Below are positions 1 to 7,503 of a stretch of 11,204 bases of DNA, in pieces. Location of the stretch: NCBI GenBank assembly GCA_036274645.1, contig DASUFH010000445.1, positions 1-11,204 of the forward strand, in the 5' to 3' direction. Both the position numbers and the translations under genes were made by a program. How positions within the stretch are numbered: the stretch's first letter is position 1; every line of letters starts with the position of its first letter. The notes below the pieces were generated by a model. It was not told where the DNA came from and made no database searches. It saw only the letters and a list, made by a program, of their open reading frames with translations. This DNA comes from DASUFH01 sp036274645. Lineage in GTDB: Bacteria; Acidobacteriota; Terriglobia; 20CM-2-55-15.

Positions 1-2
1 TG

Positions 3-1091
3 GTCGCGAGTTCAACGACCGAAGTTCCAGACATGGTGGTATCCGGAGGGACTGTTACAGGCCGGGTAACGCGCATGGCCACGGGAAAGGCTCTCCGCCC
101 TGAGACCATAGTCCTCTGCTGTGACTACTTCCGGCAGCTCCCCGCTCCCAACCAGCTCGATGGATCGCAACCGCGTATCGAGGGGCCGAGACGAGGGACT
201 CCGTTCATTCCGACGATATCCGCTGACGGTGGTTTTGTCTTTCCGTTCGTCCCGTCCGGGAACTACGCCCTATCGGTAGCGGACCGGCAAATAATCCCGG
301 TGAGTTGGCCCCTTGCTGTTGGCGCAAACGGTGTGACCGGGCTCCAACTGGAGGTGATGGAAGGCGCCGGGGTCCAGGGAACAGTTCTGGATCAGACTGG
401 CCGCCCTGTGCCGGCATCCGTTACGCTCCGGCCGAAACCGGCGAATTCGGCATTCAGCACGATCGGCCCACCAACGGAAACCAGTGGTCAATCGACAGCA
501 GGTTCATTTTCGACACTGAACGTTTCCAAAGACTCGAATGGCATTTTTTCCCTGGTCGGAGTCCAGCGTTTTATCCCAGGAGCGTTTCCCTCGCTGGATC
601 AGGTACGGAACCGGCTTCAGGAGGTCGCGTACGTCCATGCCGGAAAGGCCGCTTTGGACGGAACATTCTCCTTCTGGGTTTATCCCGGCGCCTATGTCCT
701 GGAAGTCGAGTCCAACGGTGTGACACTTCCAAAGCGGGAGATTCAGGTTGGAATCGAGGGATTAAAGAATATTTCGTTTCAGGTTCCTGCGATTCAGACT
801 TCCGCGAGTCCGGTGACCGGACGTGTTGTTGCTCCGGGAGGCGGCGCCCTGCCGAAGCTGAATTACGTCCGGTTCGTTCGCAGCGGTTCGGACAGCGACG
901 TGTTCTATGGCTTTCCCGATAATGAAGGGCGTTTCTCTCTGACGCTGGACCCCGGCGAATATCGCGTCTTCACGGAACGCCTGGGGCGTCCGGTTCAATC
1001 CGTTTCAGACGGCTCGCGCGACATCACCAACACCGCCTTTACGCTTGAAGGCGGCCGCGTACTGCAGATTGTCGTGACGCTCGAACCGTAG
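3..1091 (+). CDS. Carboxypeptidase-regulatory-like modular secreted protein, 5'-truncated by window edge
   Basis: The frame is open to the left edge, so the ATG at 33 is probably internal and the true start, with any signal peptide, lies outside the window. The visible 362 residues are beta-rich and contain recurring beta-sandwich modules of the carboxypeptidase-regulatory-like (CarboxypepD_reg/CNA-B-like) type. Counting from the Met at 33, a GTVTGRV module start is at 6-12. The hallmark strand-turn-strand pattern (DG.F.F..VP.G.Y.L.V) recurs at 63-82, 208-225 and 296-313, and a second VTGRV start is at 261-265. The last module ends with SVSDGSRDITNTAFTL, matching a motif also found in the 727- and 694-residue proteins of this window, so the three are paralogues. 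Such proteins are usually exported; no catalytic residues are visible. The exact role (adhesion, carbohydrate binding or scaffold) cannot be read from sequence. Confidence 0.85.
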   Translation, partial: VASSTTEVPDMVVSGGTVTGRVTRMATGKALRPETIVLCCDYFRQLPAPNQLDGSQPRIEGPRRGTPFIPTISADGGFVFPFVPSGNYALSVADRQIIPVSWPLAVGANGVTGLQLEVMEGAGVQGTVLDQTGRPVPASVTLRPKPANSAFSTIGPPTETSGQSTAGSFSTLNVSKDSNGIFSLVGVQRFIPGAFPSLDQVRNRLQEVAYVHAGKAALDGTFSFWVYPGAYVLEVESNGVTLPKREIQVGIEGLKNISFQVPAIQTSASPVTGRVVAPGGGALPKLNYVRFVRSGSDSDVFYGFPDNEGRFSLTLDPGEYRVFTERLGRPVQSVSDGSRDITNTAFTLEGGRVLQIVVTLEP

Positions 1092-1158
1092 CCCGGAACG
1101 CCGCGGCCGATCTTCTTCCCGTGGTCGTCGTTTACTAGTCGTGGTTATTCATGGAAGG

Positions 1159-1186
1159 GCGGCCATCCCAGGCCGGCGATGGCCGC
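1159..1186. repeat. 9-bp inverted repeat between the modular gene and the Fic relic
   Basis: Arms GCGGCCATC (1159-1167) and GATGGCCGC (1178-1186) are perfectly complementary around a 10-base loop. It lies about 70 bases after the stop of the upstream gene and about 40 bases before the Fic start. It could be a transcription terminator, but no T-tract follows on either strand, so a REP-like hairpin or an mRNA-stabilising stem is equally possible. Confidence 0.5.
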
Positions 1187-1202
1187 TTCCGGCGGCCACC
1201 GG

Positions 1203-1220
1203 TAGTATCATCTGATACTA
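1203..1220. promoter_or_regulatory. Candidate autoregulatory operator upstream of the Fic gene
   Basis: TAGTATCA and TGATACTA form a perfect 8-bp inverted repeat around a 2-base centre (TC), ending 7 bases before the ATG at 1228. It is AT-rich in an otherwise GC-rich region and includes -10-like hexamers (TATCAT, TACTAT), so a bound dimer would block transcription. The downstream Fic product ends in a winged-helix domain, which makes autoregulation a natural inference. No -35 box could be assigned with confidence. Confidence 0.6.
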
Positions 1221-1227
1221 TCGGCTC

Positions 1228-2005
1228 ATGCCCGCATGGTCCTTTCCCATCTCCGAACGAACGCTCCGGTTGTGCTCCAAAATGGAACGCCTGCTCGGAC
1301 GCTATGAAGGCTTCGATGGCGCTTGGCGCCCGGCCCCAGCCGCGCCTCAGGCGGCTGAATCGCATCAGCCTGATGAGCGGGATCCTACCCGATGCCGGCC
1401 GCTGGCGCGCAGGTGGAGTCGGCATTATGAAGGGCTCGCGGGTTTCGCATGTGGCGCCGAAGGCGCAGTATGTCCAGGGTCTGGTCAAGGAGCTTCTCGG
1501 TTCGCTGAAGGCGTCGAATCTGACACCGCTGATTTCGTCTTCGATCTTTCATCATGAGTTCGAATGGATTCATCCGTTTTCCGATGGGAACGGCCGCGTT
1601 GGCCGCCTTTGGCAGCACGTGCTGCTTGCGCGTTTCCATCCCGTCTTCGAATTCATCCCGGTGGAATCGGCGGTTCGCGACCGTCAGACGGAGTACTACA
1701 AGACCCTGGAAGAGGCGGATCGAAGCGGCACGCCGGAGGCCTTCGTGCAGTTCATGCTTACCGCAATGCTGGAGGCCGCGGAGGGTTTTGTCAGTTCCAT
1801 GCGTCCCGGGACCGCGAGCGCCGCTGACCGGCTAGAGAAAGCGCGCGTGCGGTTCGGAAGCGAGTGGTTCTCCCGGAAGGATTACCTGGCCCTGTTTACA
1901 AGGCTATCCAACCCCACCGCCAGCCGGGACCTCGCGGCCGCGACCGAGCGGAATGCGCTGGAACGCAAAGGTGACAAGGCGGTCGCCCGCTACCGCTTCC
2001 GTTGA
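1228..2005 (+). pseudogene. Fic-family AMPylase with C-terminal winged helix; frameshifted and internally deleted
   Basis: Fic enzymes transfer AMP (or related groups) to target proteins. The motif HPFSDGNGRVGR (1571-1606) carries the catalytic His and the phosphate-binding GNGR, preceded by the flap-like GRWRAGGVGI. The end (about 1865-2002, SRKDYLALF..NPTASRDLA..ALERKGDKAVARYRF) is a winged helix as in many Fic proteins. The expected N-terminus, MPAWSFPISERTLRLC..LLGRYEG, starts at 1228 but lies in another frame from the rest; the switch falls between about 1315 and 1342. In the downstream frame RLRRLNRI (1343-1366) joins directly to SLMSGILPDAGRWR. From memory, homologues carry roughly 55-60 residues here, including the S/T-x-x-x-E-G/N inhibitory helix. 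An open frame from ATG 1151 exists, but its first 50 residues do not look like a Fic N-terminus and it would run through the operator-like repeat. A truncated product from ATG 1304 or 1373 cannot be excluded. Confidence 0.75.
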
Positions 2006-2022
2006 AGCCAGGCAGCCTGGCT
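2006..2022 (+). terminator. Hairpin directly after the Fic stop codon
   Basis: AGCCAGG (2006-2012) and CCTGGCT (2016-2022) pair perfectly around a 3-base loop and begin at the first base after TGA (2003-2005). The position suits a transcription terminator, but no U-tract follows, so an intrinsic terminator is unproven; it may only stabilise the 3' end. Confidence 0.4.
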
Positions 2023-2113
2023 GGAAGTTCACCACAACTGAAGAATGATTCCTGACATGATATGCTGCAGCCGTCCTCCCCAGAAAGACTACTGAAACAA
2101 ATACGGAGCGGGC

Positions 2114-3433
2114 ATGGATCGAAGGATCTTCGGCGCTGTAGGCGTCATGACTGTATTGGCCGTTGCTGGATTTGGGGAGTTCATTGACCTTGTCCCGTTC
2201 GAATTCGTTCCGCTGGACCGGTTGATCCAGAACACGACAGCCTACATCAGTGAGCATCCTGCCGACCCGATGGGACCGTATACCCTGGCGCGAATCCACT
2301 ACCTTGCGCTGGTGACCCGATCGGCGTCTCTGATCGTCGATAAGAATTACCCTGATGGCGCGTTGCCGGAAGGGCTCTCCGATACCGTCGTTGACCAAAA
2401 CGGCAAGCCATTGCGTGAATTAAGTCCCCCAAAAACCAAACAAGGAACCGAGCAGTCGCGCTACCACCTCGACGAGGCCGTTCTGAATTACCAGAAATCC
2501 ATCGCCATGGACGCCCGGAACCCGCTCTTTCACCTGGGTCTCGCCTCCGTTGCGCGTGAGGCGCTGAAAGCCGATTTCAAACCGGACTCGATTCCGGGCG
2601 ATGCCGCGGGAACACCGGACGCGAAGAACGAAGGCTCCAGGGCTCACTGGCGCGAATACGCCATCGCGGAGTTTAGGAAGTCCTACGAATTGAGCATCGA
2701 ATCGAAAACCGGCGGCAGGGCCGCCGAACCGGTGGACAGCCTCACCGCGCTGGTACGGTACGAAGCGGCGCAGCGGTACGTCGAGATGGTCCAGTCGCGT
2801 GGCGTGCGCGACGCGGAACGGACCACGGTCAAAACAATTCAGTCATCTCTGGAATCGCTCCAGAAAAGCGCCCAGGCGCGCCTCTATTCGGGACCGATTA
2901 CTCCGATCATTTTCCGCCTCCACGGCAAGGCGTCCCTCGGTGATCTCCTCGACTCGCAACGAACGGTCACGTTCGATCTGGATGGGACCGGACGCGAACA
3001 GCGTTACACGTGGCTTGGCCCCGATACTGAAATCCTCGTGTGGGATCCCGCGAACGCCGGACGAATCGCTTCGGGCCATCAACTCTTCGGGTCCGTCAGC
3101 TTCCGCATGTTCTGGTCGGATGGCTATCGCGCCCTTGACGCGTTGGACGACAATCGCGACGGCGAGCTTCGTGGCAAGGAGCTCCGCGGTCTCGCGGTCT
3201 GGATGGACCGCAATCAGAACGGCGTGAGCGATGCCGGCGAGGTTATACCGATCGAACAGACCGCTATCGCGGGCATCTCGATACGAGCCACGGCCTGTAT
3301 CGGGGAATCACTGAGTAATGAAGCGGGACTCACGATGACCGATGGACGGGTTCTTCCGACTTACGATTGGCTGACGAGATCGCTGAAGCCGGCGCTGTCG
3401 AGCGCGGACGTCATTCCATCTTCGCAACGGTAA
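2114..3433 (+). CDS. Exported or membrane-anchored helical-repeat protein with RTX-type calcium-binding C-terminal module
   Basis: A GGAG Shine-Dalgarno at 2105-2108 lies 5 bases before the ATG. Residues 5-20 are hydrophobic, a short signal or anchor, so I infer an envelope location. Residues 51-66, 119-150 and 183-196 look like amphipathic, TPR-like helices (for example EAVLNYQKSI); 232-256 may be coiled coil. Residues 286-392 match, from memory, the DLDGDG/ELFG/DGxxALxxLDxNxDG module that accompanies RTX repeats in secreted calcium-binding proteins: FDLDGTG (287-293), LVWDPANAGRI (308-318), HQLFG (322-326), then two Asp/Asn loops, DDNRDGELRGKE (345-356) and DRNQNGVSDAGE (365-376), and GISI (387-390). 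The loops resemble EF-hand or dockerin calcium sites. No nonapeptide RTX repeats or catalytic motif is visible. The next gene starts 19 bases after the stop, so the two are probably co-transcribed. Function unknown. Confidence 0.85.
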   Translation: MDRRIFGAVGVMTVLAVAGFGEFIDLVPFEFVPLDRLIQNTTAYISEHPADPMGPYTLARIHYLALVTRSASLIVDKNYPDGALPEGLSDTVVDQNGKPLRELSPPKTKQGTEQSRYHLDEAVLNYQKSIAMDARNPLFHLGLASVAREALKADFKPDSIPGDAAGTPDAKNEGSRAHWREYAIAEFRKSYELSIESKTGGRAAEPVDSLTALVRYEAAQRYVEMVQSRGVRDAERTTVKTIQSSLESLQKSAQARLYSGPITPIIFRLHGKASLGDLLDSQRTVTFDLDGTGREQRYTWLGPDTEILVWDPANAGRIASGHQLFGSVSFRMFWSDGYRALDALDDNRDGELRGKELRGLAVWMDRNQNGVSDAGEVIPIEQTAIAGISIRATACIGESLSNEAGLTMTDGRVLPTYDWLTRSLKPALSSADVIPSSQR

Positions 3434-3452
3434 AGGCGCGCCAGGAACCACC

Positions 3453-4286
3453 ATGAAATACCCTCTCATCGCTCTGGCGCTGGCGTTGCTGTTAGCCGCT
3501 ACGGTCGAAGCTCAAACCGGCATGGGGAAGTTGACGGGATCCGTCGTGGAGGCCGGCCACGCGACTTTGCCGGGCGTCACCGTTACCGCAACCGATGAAA
3601 AGACCGGTTTGCGCCAGTCCATATTGACCGGCGACAACGGAGTGTTTTCTTTCGTCCTGCCGCCCGGCAACTATACGCTGACCCTCAAGCTGTTCCACTT
3701 CAGGACGGTCACGATACGCAAGCTCTCCATACCATCGGGGAAGACGACCACGGTGGACGCGATTCTCGAAATCGATGGACGTGAATACGCTTTCTGGCCG
3801 TCCGTCGACGTGCGGCGTTTTGAAGTGGGCGCAAACGCCGCGTCGTCCTTCCGTCAGAGCGGGTCGGAATTCGTTGGCGGCCAGTCATCCCTTGTGGTGA
3901 ATCTGTCTCAACGCGCTGGAATTGTTGGAGAATTCTCCGCGCTCAAGGAAGTCCACCCACCGCATCGCGTTCAGATGACCTACACCATTGGCCCCCGCCT
4001 GTATCTGATGAGGACCGAATCGCGGCTGACCGGCTTTACCGAACTGATGCTCGGTCGAACGCGCGTCACGTCGAGATCGTCATCCGTTGCGCCGGCGAAC
4101 GGGAGCGTGATTCTGGCAGGCGGCGGCCTCGACTGGAAGGTCCGGCCATGGCTTTCCATGAGGGTCCTGGAGGCGGACTACTCCTTCACACGCGTTTCAG
4201 GGGATACCCTGCGCGGTGTTCGGGCGAGCTCGGGGTTGATCTTCCACTTTGGCCGCGAGATCTGCCCGTGCGAAGTGACCTATTGA
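3453..4286 (+). CDS. Carboxypeptidase-regulatory-like domain / outer-membrane beta-barrel protein
   Basis: An AGGAA Shine-Dalgarno at 3443-3447 lies 5 bases before the ATG. Residues 1-20 form a clear Sec signal peptide (MKYPLIALALALLLAATVEA, cleavage before QTG). Residues 25-108 form one beta-sandwich module: KLTGSVVEAGHATLPGVTVTA, then DNGVFSFVLPPGNYTLTL and a final TTTVDAILEI strand. Residues 120-267 alternate polar and hydrophobic residues in strands typical of a small outer-membrane barrel; the end, GGGLDWKVRPWLSMRVLEAD then RASSGLIFHFG, resembles acidobacterial porin-like or opacity-like barrels. Barrels usually stop at a terminal aromatic residue, but here REICPCEVTY with two cysteines follows the last strand. 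It lacks the length and plug of a TonB-dependent receptor. It probably forms an operon with the preceding gene, so the two products may act together at the outer membrane. Confidence 0.85.
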   Translation: MKYPLIALALALLLAATVEAQTGMGKLTGSVVEAGHATLPGVTVTATDEKTGLRQSILTGDNGVFSFVLPPGNYTLTLKLFHFRTVTIRKLSIPSGKTTTVDAILEIDGREYAFWPSVDVRRFEVGANAASSFRQSGSEFVGGQSSLVVNLSQRAGIVGEFSALKEVHPPHRVQMTYTIGPRLYLMRTESRLTGFTELMLGRTRVTSRSSSVAPANGSVILAGGGLDWKVRPWLSMRVLEADYSFTRVSGDTLRGVRASSGLIFHFGREICPCEVTY

Positions 4287-4295
4287 ATCGGAGCC

Positions 4296-4307
4296 TTCCA
4301 ATTGGAA
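4296..4307. promoter_or_regulatory. 12-base perfect palindrome upstream of the alpha/beta hydrolase
   Basis: TTCCAATTGGAA is self-complementary and sits in the 45-base gap between the barrel gene and the hydrolase start, 24 bases before the ATG. It is AT-rich compared with its surroundings. An operator or a small hairpin is possible; no regulator is encoded next to it. Confidence 0.35.
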
Positions 4308-4331
4308 TCCGGCGGAATGTAGCATTTCTGA

Positions 4332-5144
4332 ATGAATCTGGCTTTGGAGCGGATTGAGGGAAGCCACCCCGACAGGTCCATCGCTTTCCTTCATGGAATT
4401 CTCGGAAGCGGGCGGAATCTGCAGACCGTTGCCAGAAGGTTCGTCGCCGAACATCCTCACTGGACGGCCTGGCTTGTGGACTTGCGGGGGCATGGCAGAT
4501 CGCCGAAAGGAACCGCGGGCGCGTCCCTCGGCGCCGCGGCGCAGGATGTGTCGGAAACGGCTGCAGCGCAGGGCCCTCCACTGGCCGGGATCGCCGGCCA
4601 CAGCTTTGGCGGCAAGGTTGCGCTGGAGGTGGCTCGGCAGAATACGATTCCGTCGTTGAAGCGTGTCATCGTCATCGACAGCATGCCCGGTTCCCGCGAA
4701 CCCTTGCAGGGCGCCGACAGCGCGCTCAGCATCTTGAAGCTTCTCGAGTCGCTTCCGGACACGTTCCCATCGATAACGGAATTTGTCGCCGCTCTCGAGA
4801 ACGCCGGCATCACACGACCAGTCGCTCAATGGCTCGCGGGCTCGCTTGAGCGGCGTAGCGATTCCGTTCGATTTGGTCTCGATCACCGTGAGATTCGCGC
4901 CCTGATGCTCGATTACTTCGCGCGGGATCTCTGGCCCGTCGTCGAGAACCCGCCCGGAGAGGTTCAGATCCATCTGGTCATCGGCGAACAATCCGATTCG
5001 TATTCCTCGTCAGACCGCGAGCGCGCGCAGCGCATCGCCGTGGTGAACCCTCGCGTCAAGGTAACGCTGTTGCCGGCGGGCCACTGGGTCCACGTGGACG
5101 ATCCCGATGGGTTGCTTGCCGCGATGAGCGACCTGGAAGTCTAG
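4332..5144 (+). CDS. Alpha/beta-hydrolase (YbfF/ABHD11-like esterase)
   Basis: This 270-residue protein has no signal peptide and should be cytoplasmic. It has the alpha/beta-hydrolase order: FLHGILGSGRNLQT (19-32) with the oxyanion-hole His-Gly, VDLRGHGRSPKG (49-60), the nucleophile elbow GHSFGGK (89-95, Ser91), and the catalytic His in AGHWVHVDDP (249-258, His251). The GSGRNLQT and DLRGHGRSP segments are typical of the YbfF/ABHD11 esterases. The acid is less certain: Asp116 in VIVIDSMPG, about 25 residues after the Ser, fits that subgroup, while Asp222 in GEQSDSYS fits the more usual position. The substrate is unknown; short-chain acyl or thioesters are plausible. An in-frame TGA (4329-4331) directly before the ATG rules out an earlier start. 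The Shine-Dalgarno is weak (GGCGGA, too far upstream), suggesting low expression or coupling to the preceding gene. Confidence 0.9.
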   Translation: MNLALERIEGSHPDRSIAFLHGILGSGRNLQTVARRFVAEHPHWTAWLVDLRGHGRSPKGTAGASLGAAAQDVSETAAAQGPPLAGIAGHSFGGKVALEVARQNTIPSLKRVIVIDSMPGSREPLQGADSALSILKLLESLPDTFPSITEFVAALENAGITRPVAQWLAGSLERRSDSVRFGLDHREIRALMLDYFARDLWPVVENPPGEVQIHLVIGEQSDSYSSSDRERAQRIAVVNPRVKVTLLPAGHWVHVDDPDGLLAAMSDLEV

Positions 5145-5231
5145 CGCAGGTTCCCGGGGACGCACGCTTCAACAGACCGGCGGCCGAATTCGCGAAGTTG
5201 CTCCAGGCACGGCCAACAATTTTCAAACCAG

Positions 5232-5246
5232 CGCCCGCGCCGGGCG
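5232..5246 (+). other. GC-rich hairpin upstream of the 727-residue gene
   Basis: CGCCCG (5232-5237) and CGGGCG (5241-5246) pair around CGC, 19 bases before the ATG at 5266. The 121-base gap 5145-5265 holds no ORF or convincing promoter. The hairpin could affect ribosome access, but such short GC stems are frequent in DNA of this composition. Confidence 0.25.
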
Positions 5247-5265
5247 GTCAGAATATCGCGGACTC

Positions 5266-7449
5266 ATGCTGATGACGCTTAACACGATCTGGCGCACGCG
5301 TCTGTTTGCGGGAGGGCTATTCCTCAGCGCGCTCGTGGCCACAGGATCGCCAGCCGCGCAACGAGGACCGCGCATCTCTGAAACCGGTACGATTTCCGGC
5401 CGCATCGTGACCCGCGAAGGGAAGCCTGCGCGCGGGGTGCGTGTCGCCGCCCTCGACGCGCGCGCCGGGGATCCGGCCACGAACCCAACCGCAATCCTGA
5501 GCGTTCTCAGCCTGGGAGAAACGGATGCGGAAGGACGCTACCGGCTGGAAGATGTTCCTGCTGGAAGTTACTTTGTGAGCGCGGGCCTGTTCGATGCGGC
5601 CACCTTCTTTCCCGGTGTTTCCGAACAGACGCAGGCGCGCGTTGTCACTCTGGAGACTGGCGCGCATCCTGCCGCAATCGACTTCAGGTTGACGACGGTA
5701 TGGTTTAGTGGACGCCTGAGGCGCGAGGGCCCAACAGAAACGGACCATGAGATCCCCCCGCCAATCCAGGCGATCCATCTGCAGGATTCCCTGAATACGT
5801 TCACCGCTCTGGTCGGCCAGGACGGCGCCTTCACGTTCCCAACGTTGCGGCCGGGCGAGTACCGGGTAATGACCACACCGATGACCGCGACTGACAGCAG
5901 CCTGCTGTCGCCCATCGTCGTGACTCTTGGTGACAAAGACGTCACCGGCTTTCGGCTCACGCTCCCTGCCGGCCTCGCCAGACTGGCGGGCTCGGTGACC
6001 GTTGAGGAAGACGCGCCTTTGCCGAGACTCAACCTTCGACTGATAGACACGAGTTCGGGACCAGACCCGCTTTCCGGACAATCGCCGGGAGATAGCATTG
6101 CGGCCGTCCAGGTTAAGGTGGCCGGCGCCGTGACCGCCACCGTGCCAGCGGGAATCTACAACGTGATGGTTACCGGACTTCCGAAGCCTTTTTTTGTGAA
6201 ATCGATCACCAACGGCGCGACCGATCTGTCCGTCAGCGGGTTGAGGCTCACTCCATCCGATGTTGCTTCGATCCGGATCGTGCTCGGTGTCTCCGGCAGA
6301 TTCAGATGGCCCAGCATCCGCGGCCGCTTTTCCGGCCGCGGAGCTCTGGCAGGAAGCGCCTGGCCGGAAAGCGCCCCCGCCGGATTCACTCCGCCGCCGT
6401 CTCCATTGACTTCTTCACGTTCAGGATCCGTCAGCGGCCCCCTGGTCGACCGGCCCGCCATCCTCCGCTACCTGGACGGGTCGTTCGAGATCCCGCGCCT
6501 TGTGCCGGGCACGTACACGCTTCCCAACCGGATTACGCCCAGCGGCGAACCCAGGTCGGATCAGGTCACCGTGGGAAATGAAGATGTCGAGAACATCCTG
6601 ATTGACGTGCCTGCGATCAGAACAACCAACGCGTTCGCGCCGGTTTTCGCGGGGGCGCCTGCGGGTCCACGGGTTTCAGGACAGATTGTCGGTCGGTCCC
6701 GGATAGTTACCGGCGAGAAGTACGAGGTTCGCCTGCGCAGCGATGGGAGCGAGTGGTATTTCGCCGCGCCAATCCATGTTGACGGTTCCTTCGAATTCGA
6801 CCACGTTCCGCCCGGAACCTATACGGCCGAAGTGTCGCCACCCATTCCGGGATCGGCGCCGGCAACGTTCGTCGTCGGCGACCACGACATTCAAATCAAC
6901 GTCGCGGTGACCGCGACGCGCGACGTCCTGGGTCGCGTTACGAGTTCCGGCACGCCTCTGCCTCGCACGATGACGTTCACGGTAGCGTCACAGACGCTAC
7001 GAGTGGATGTGCAGGCGGAAGGCCGATTCTCGATCATTCTCCCGGATGGCTACGCCGTGGGGATCGTGGAGGACTCGCTACCCGCTGGTTTCTCAGCACA
7101 GTCCGTCACGCTCAAGCAAACGGCAGGTGTTCCGGAACTGCGCGTTGCGCTCAAGACCGGACCGACCGTCGCGGTCCGCGGCCATGTTCGCGCCGACCCC
7201 GCGGTCCTCACCGGGCTGTCGGTTTCGCTCATCGACGCTGACGCTGCGCTGCGCGCGACAGAGGCGCCGGTGGGCAACGATGGCGCTTTCGAGTTCCCCA
7301 GTGTTCTGCCCGGCTCGTACAGGATGGTTATTCTTCCCAGGCCCGGCGCCTTATTCGGGGAGGAGGTCCGCATCGAAACGACTTCCGGCACGGACCTTGA
7401 AGGTCTGGAGCTTATCCCCGTCGCGACGAATATGCCGTTCGCGCAATAG
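5266..7449 (+). CDS. Large secreted carboxypeptidase-regulatory-like multi-module protein (727 aa)
   Basis: Residues 1-31 form a signal peptide (Arg at 10 and 12, hydrophobic core LFAGGLFLSALVATG, cleavage near SPAA/Q). The mature protein is a chain of beta-sandwich modules. The hallmark (DG.F.....PG.Y.V) appears at 88-104, 185-202, 403-419, 505-522 and 671-688, and module starts include TISGRIV (42-48), SGQIVG (471-476) and VRGHVRAD (637-644). Residues 1-142 align well with the start of the 694-residue minus-strand protein, including GRYRLEDVPAGSYFV and the FFPG motif (114-117). VKSITNGATDLSVSGLRL (311-328) matches its VRSILYGGTDVLHAPLVV. Residues 345-395 are a Gly/Arg/Ser/Pro-rich stretch absent from the paralogue. 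No enzyme motif is seen; an extracellular structural or binding role is inferred. ATG 5272 is an equally good start, because GGA at 5260-5262 is better spaced from it. Confidence 0.88.
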   Translation: MLMTLNTIWRTRLFAGGLFLSALVATGSPAAQRGPRISETGTISGRIVTREGKPARGVRVAALDARAGDPATNPTAILSVLSLGETDAEGRYRLEDVPAGSYFVSAGLFDAATFFPGVSEQTQARVVTLETGAHPAAIDFRLTTVWFSGRLRREGPTETDHEIPPPIQAIHLQDSLNTFTALVGQDGAFTFPTLRPGEYRVMTTPMTATDSSLLSPIVVTLGDKDVTGFRLTLPAGLARLAGSVTVEEDAPLPRLNLRLIDTSSGPDPLSGQSPGDSIAAVQVKVAGAVTATVPAGIYNVMVTGLPKPFFVKSITNGATDLSVSGLRLTPSDVASIRIVLGVSGRFRWPSIRGRFSGRGALAGSAWPESAPAGFTPPPSPLTSSRSGSVSGPLVDRPAILRYLDGSFEIPRLVPGTYTLPNRITPSGEPRSDQVTVGNEDVENILIDVPAIRTTNAFAPVFAGAPAGPRVSGQIVGRSRIVTGEKYEVRLRSDGSEWYFAAPIHVDGSFEFDHVPPGTYTAEVSPPIPGSAPATFVVGDHDIQINVAVTATRDVLGRVTSSGTPLPRTMTFTVASQTLRVDVQAEGRFSIILPDGYAVGIVEDSLPAGFSAQSVTLKQTAGVPELRVALKTGPTVAVRGHVRADPAVLTGLSVSLIDADAALRATEAPVGNDGAFEFPSVLPGSYRMVILPRPGALFGEEVRIETTSGTDLEGLELIPVATNMPFAQ
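6317..6373. repeat. Palindromic sequence inside the 727-residue gene
   Basis: TCCGCGGCCG (6317-6326) and CGGCCGCGGA (6333-6342) are perfect 10-bp arms around CTTTTC. The same DNA (CGCTTTTCCGGCC, 6325-6337) can instead pair with GGCCGGAAAGCG (6362-6373), with one bulged T. It encodes the low-complexity IRGRFSGRGALAGSAWP stretch that the paralogue lacks, so an in-frame insertion of a palindromic element is possible. Confidence 0.5.
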
Positions 7450-7503
7450 ACAACTGAGTTCCGCTGCTCCTGTCGCTCCTGCGCATAACGTCTGCAACTG
7501 CGG

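Noticed and set aside
1151..1227. Use of ATG 1151 as the start of the Fic gene.
   Set aside because: The residues before about position 52 do not resemble a Fic N-terminus and would be encoded across the hairpin and operator-like repeat; the natural N-terminus begins at 1228 in another frame.
5317..6081. 254-codon minus-strand frame inside the 727-residue gene.
   Set aside because: Antisense shadow with no domain pattern; the plus-strand frame is clearly coding.
7450..7503. Bidirectional terminator between the converging genes.
   Set aside because: Only a weak CCGC/GCGG pairing is present, with no T-tract on either strand.
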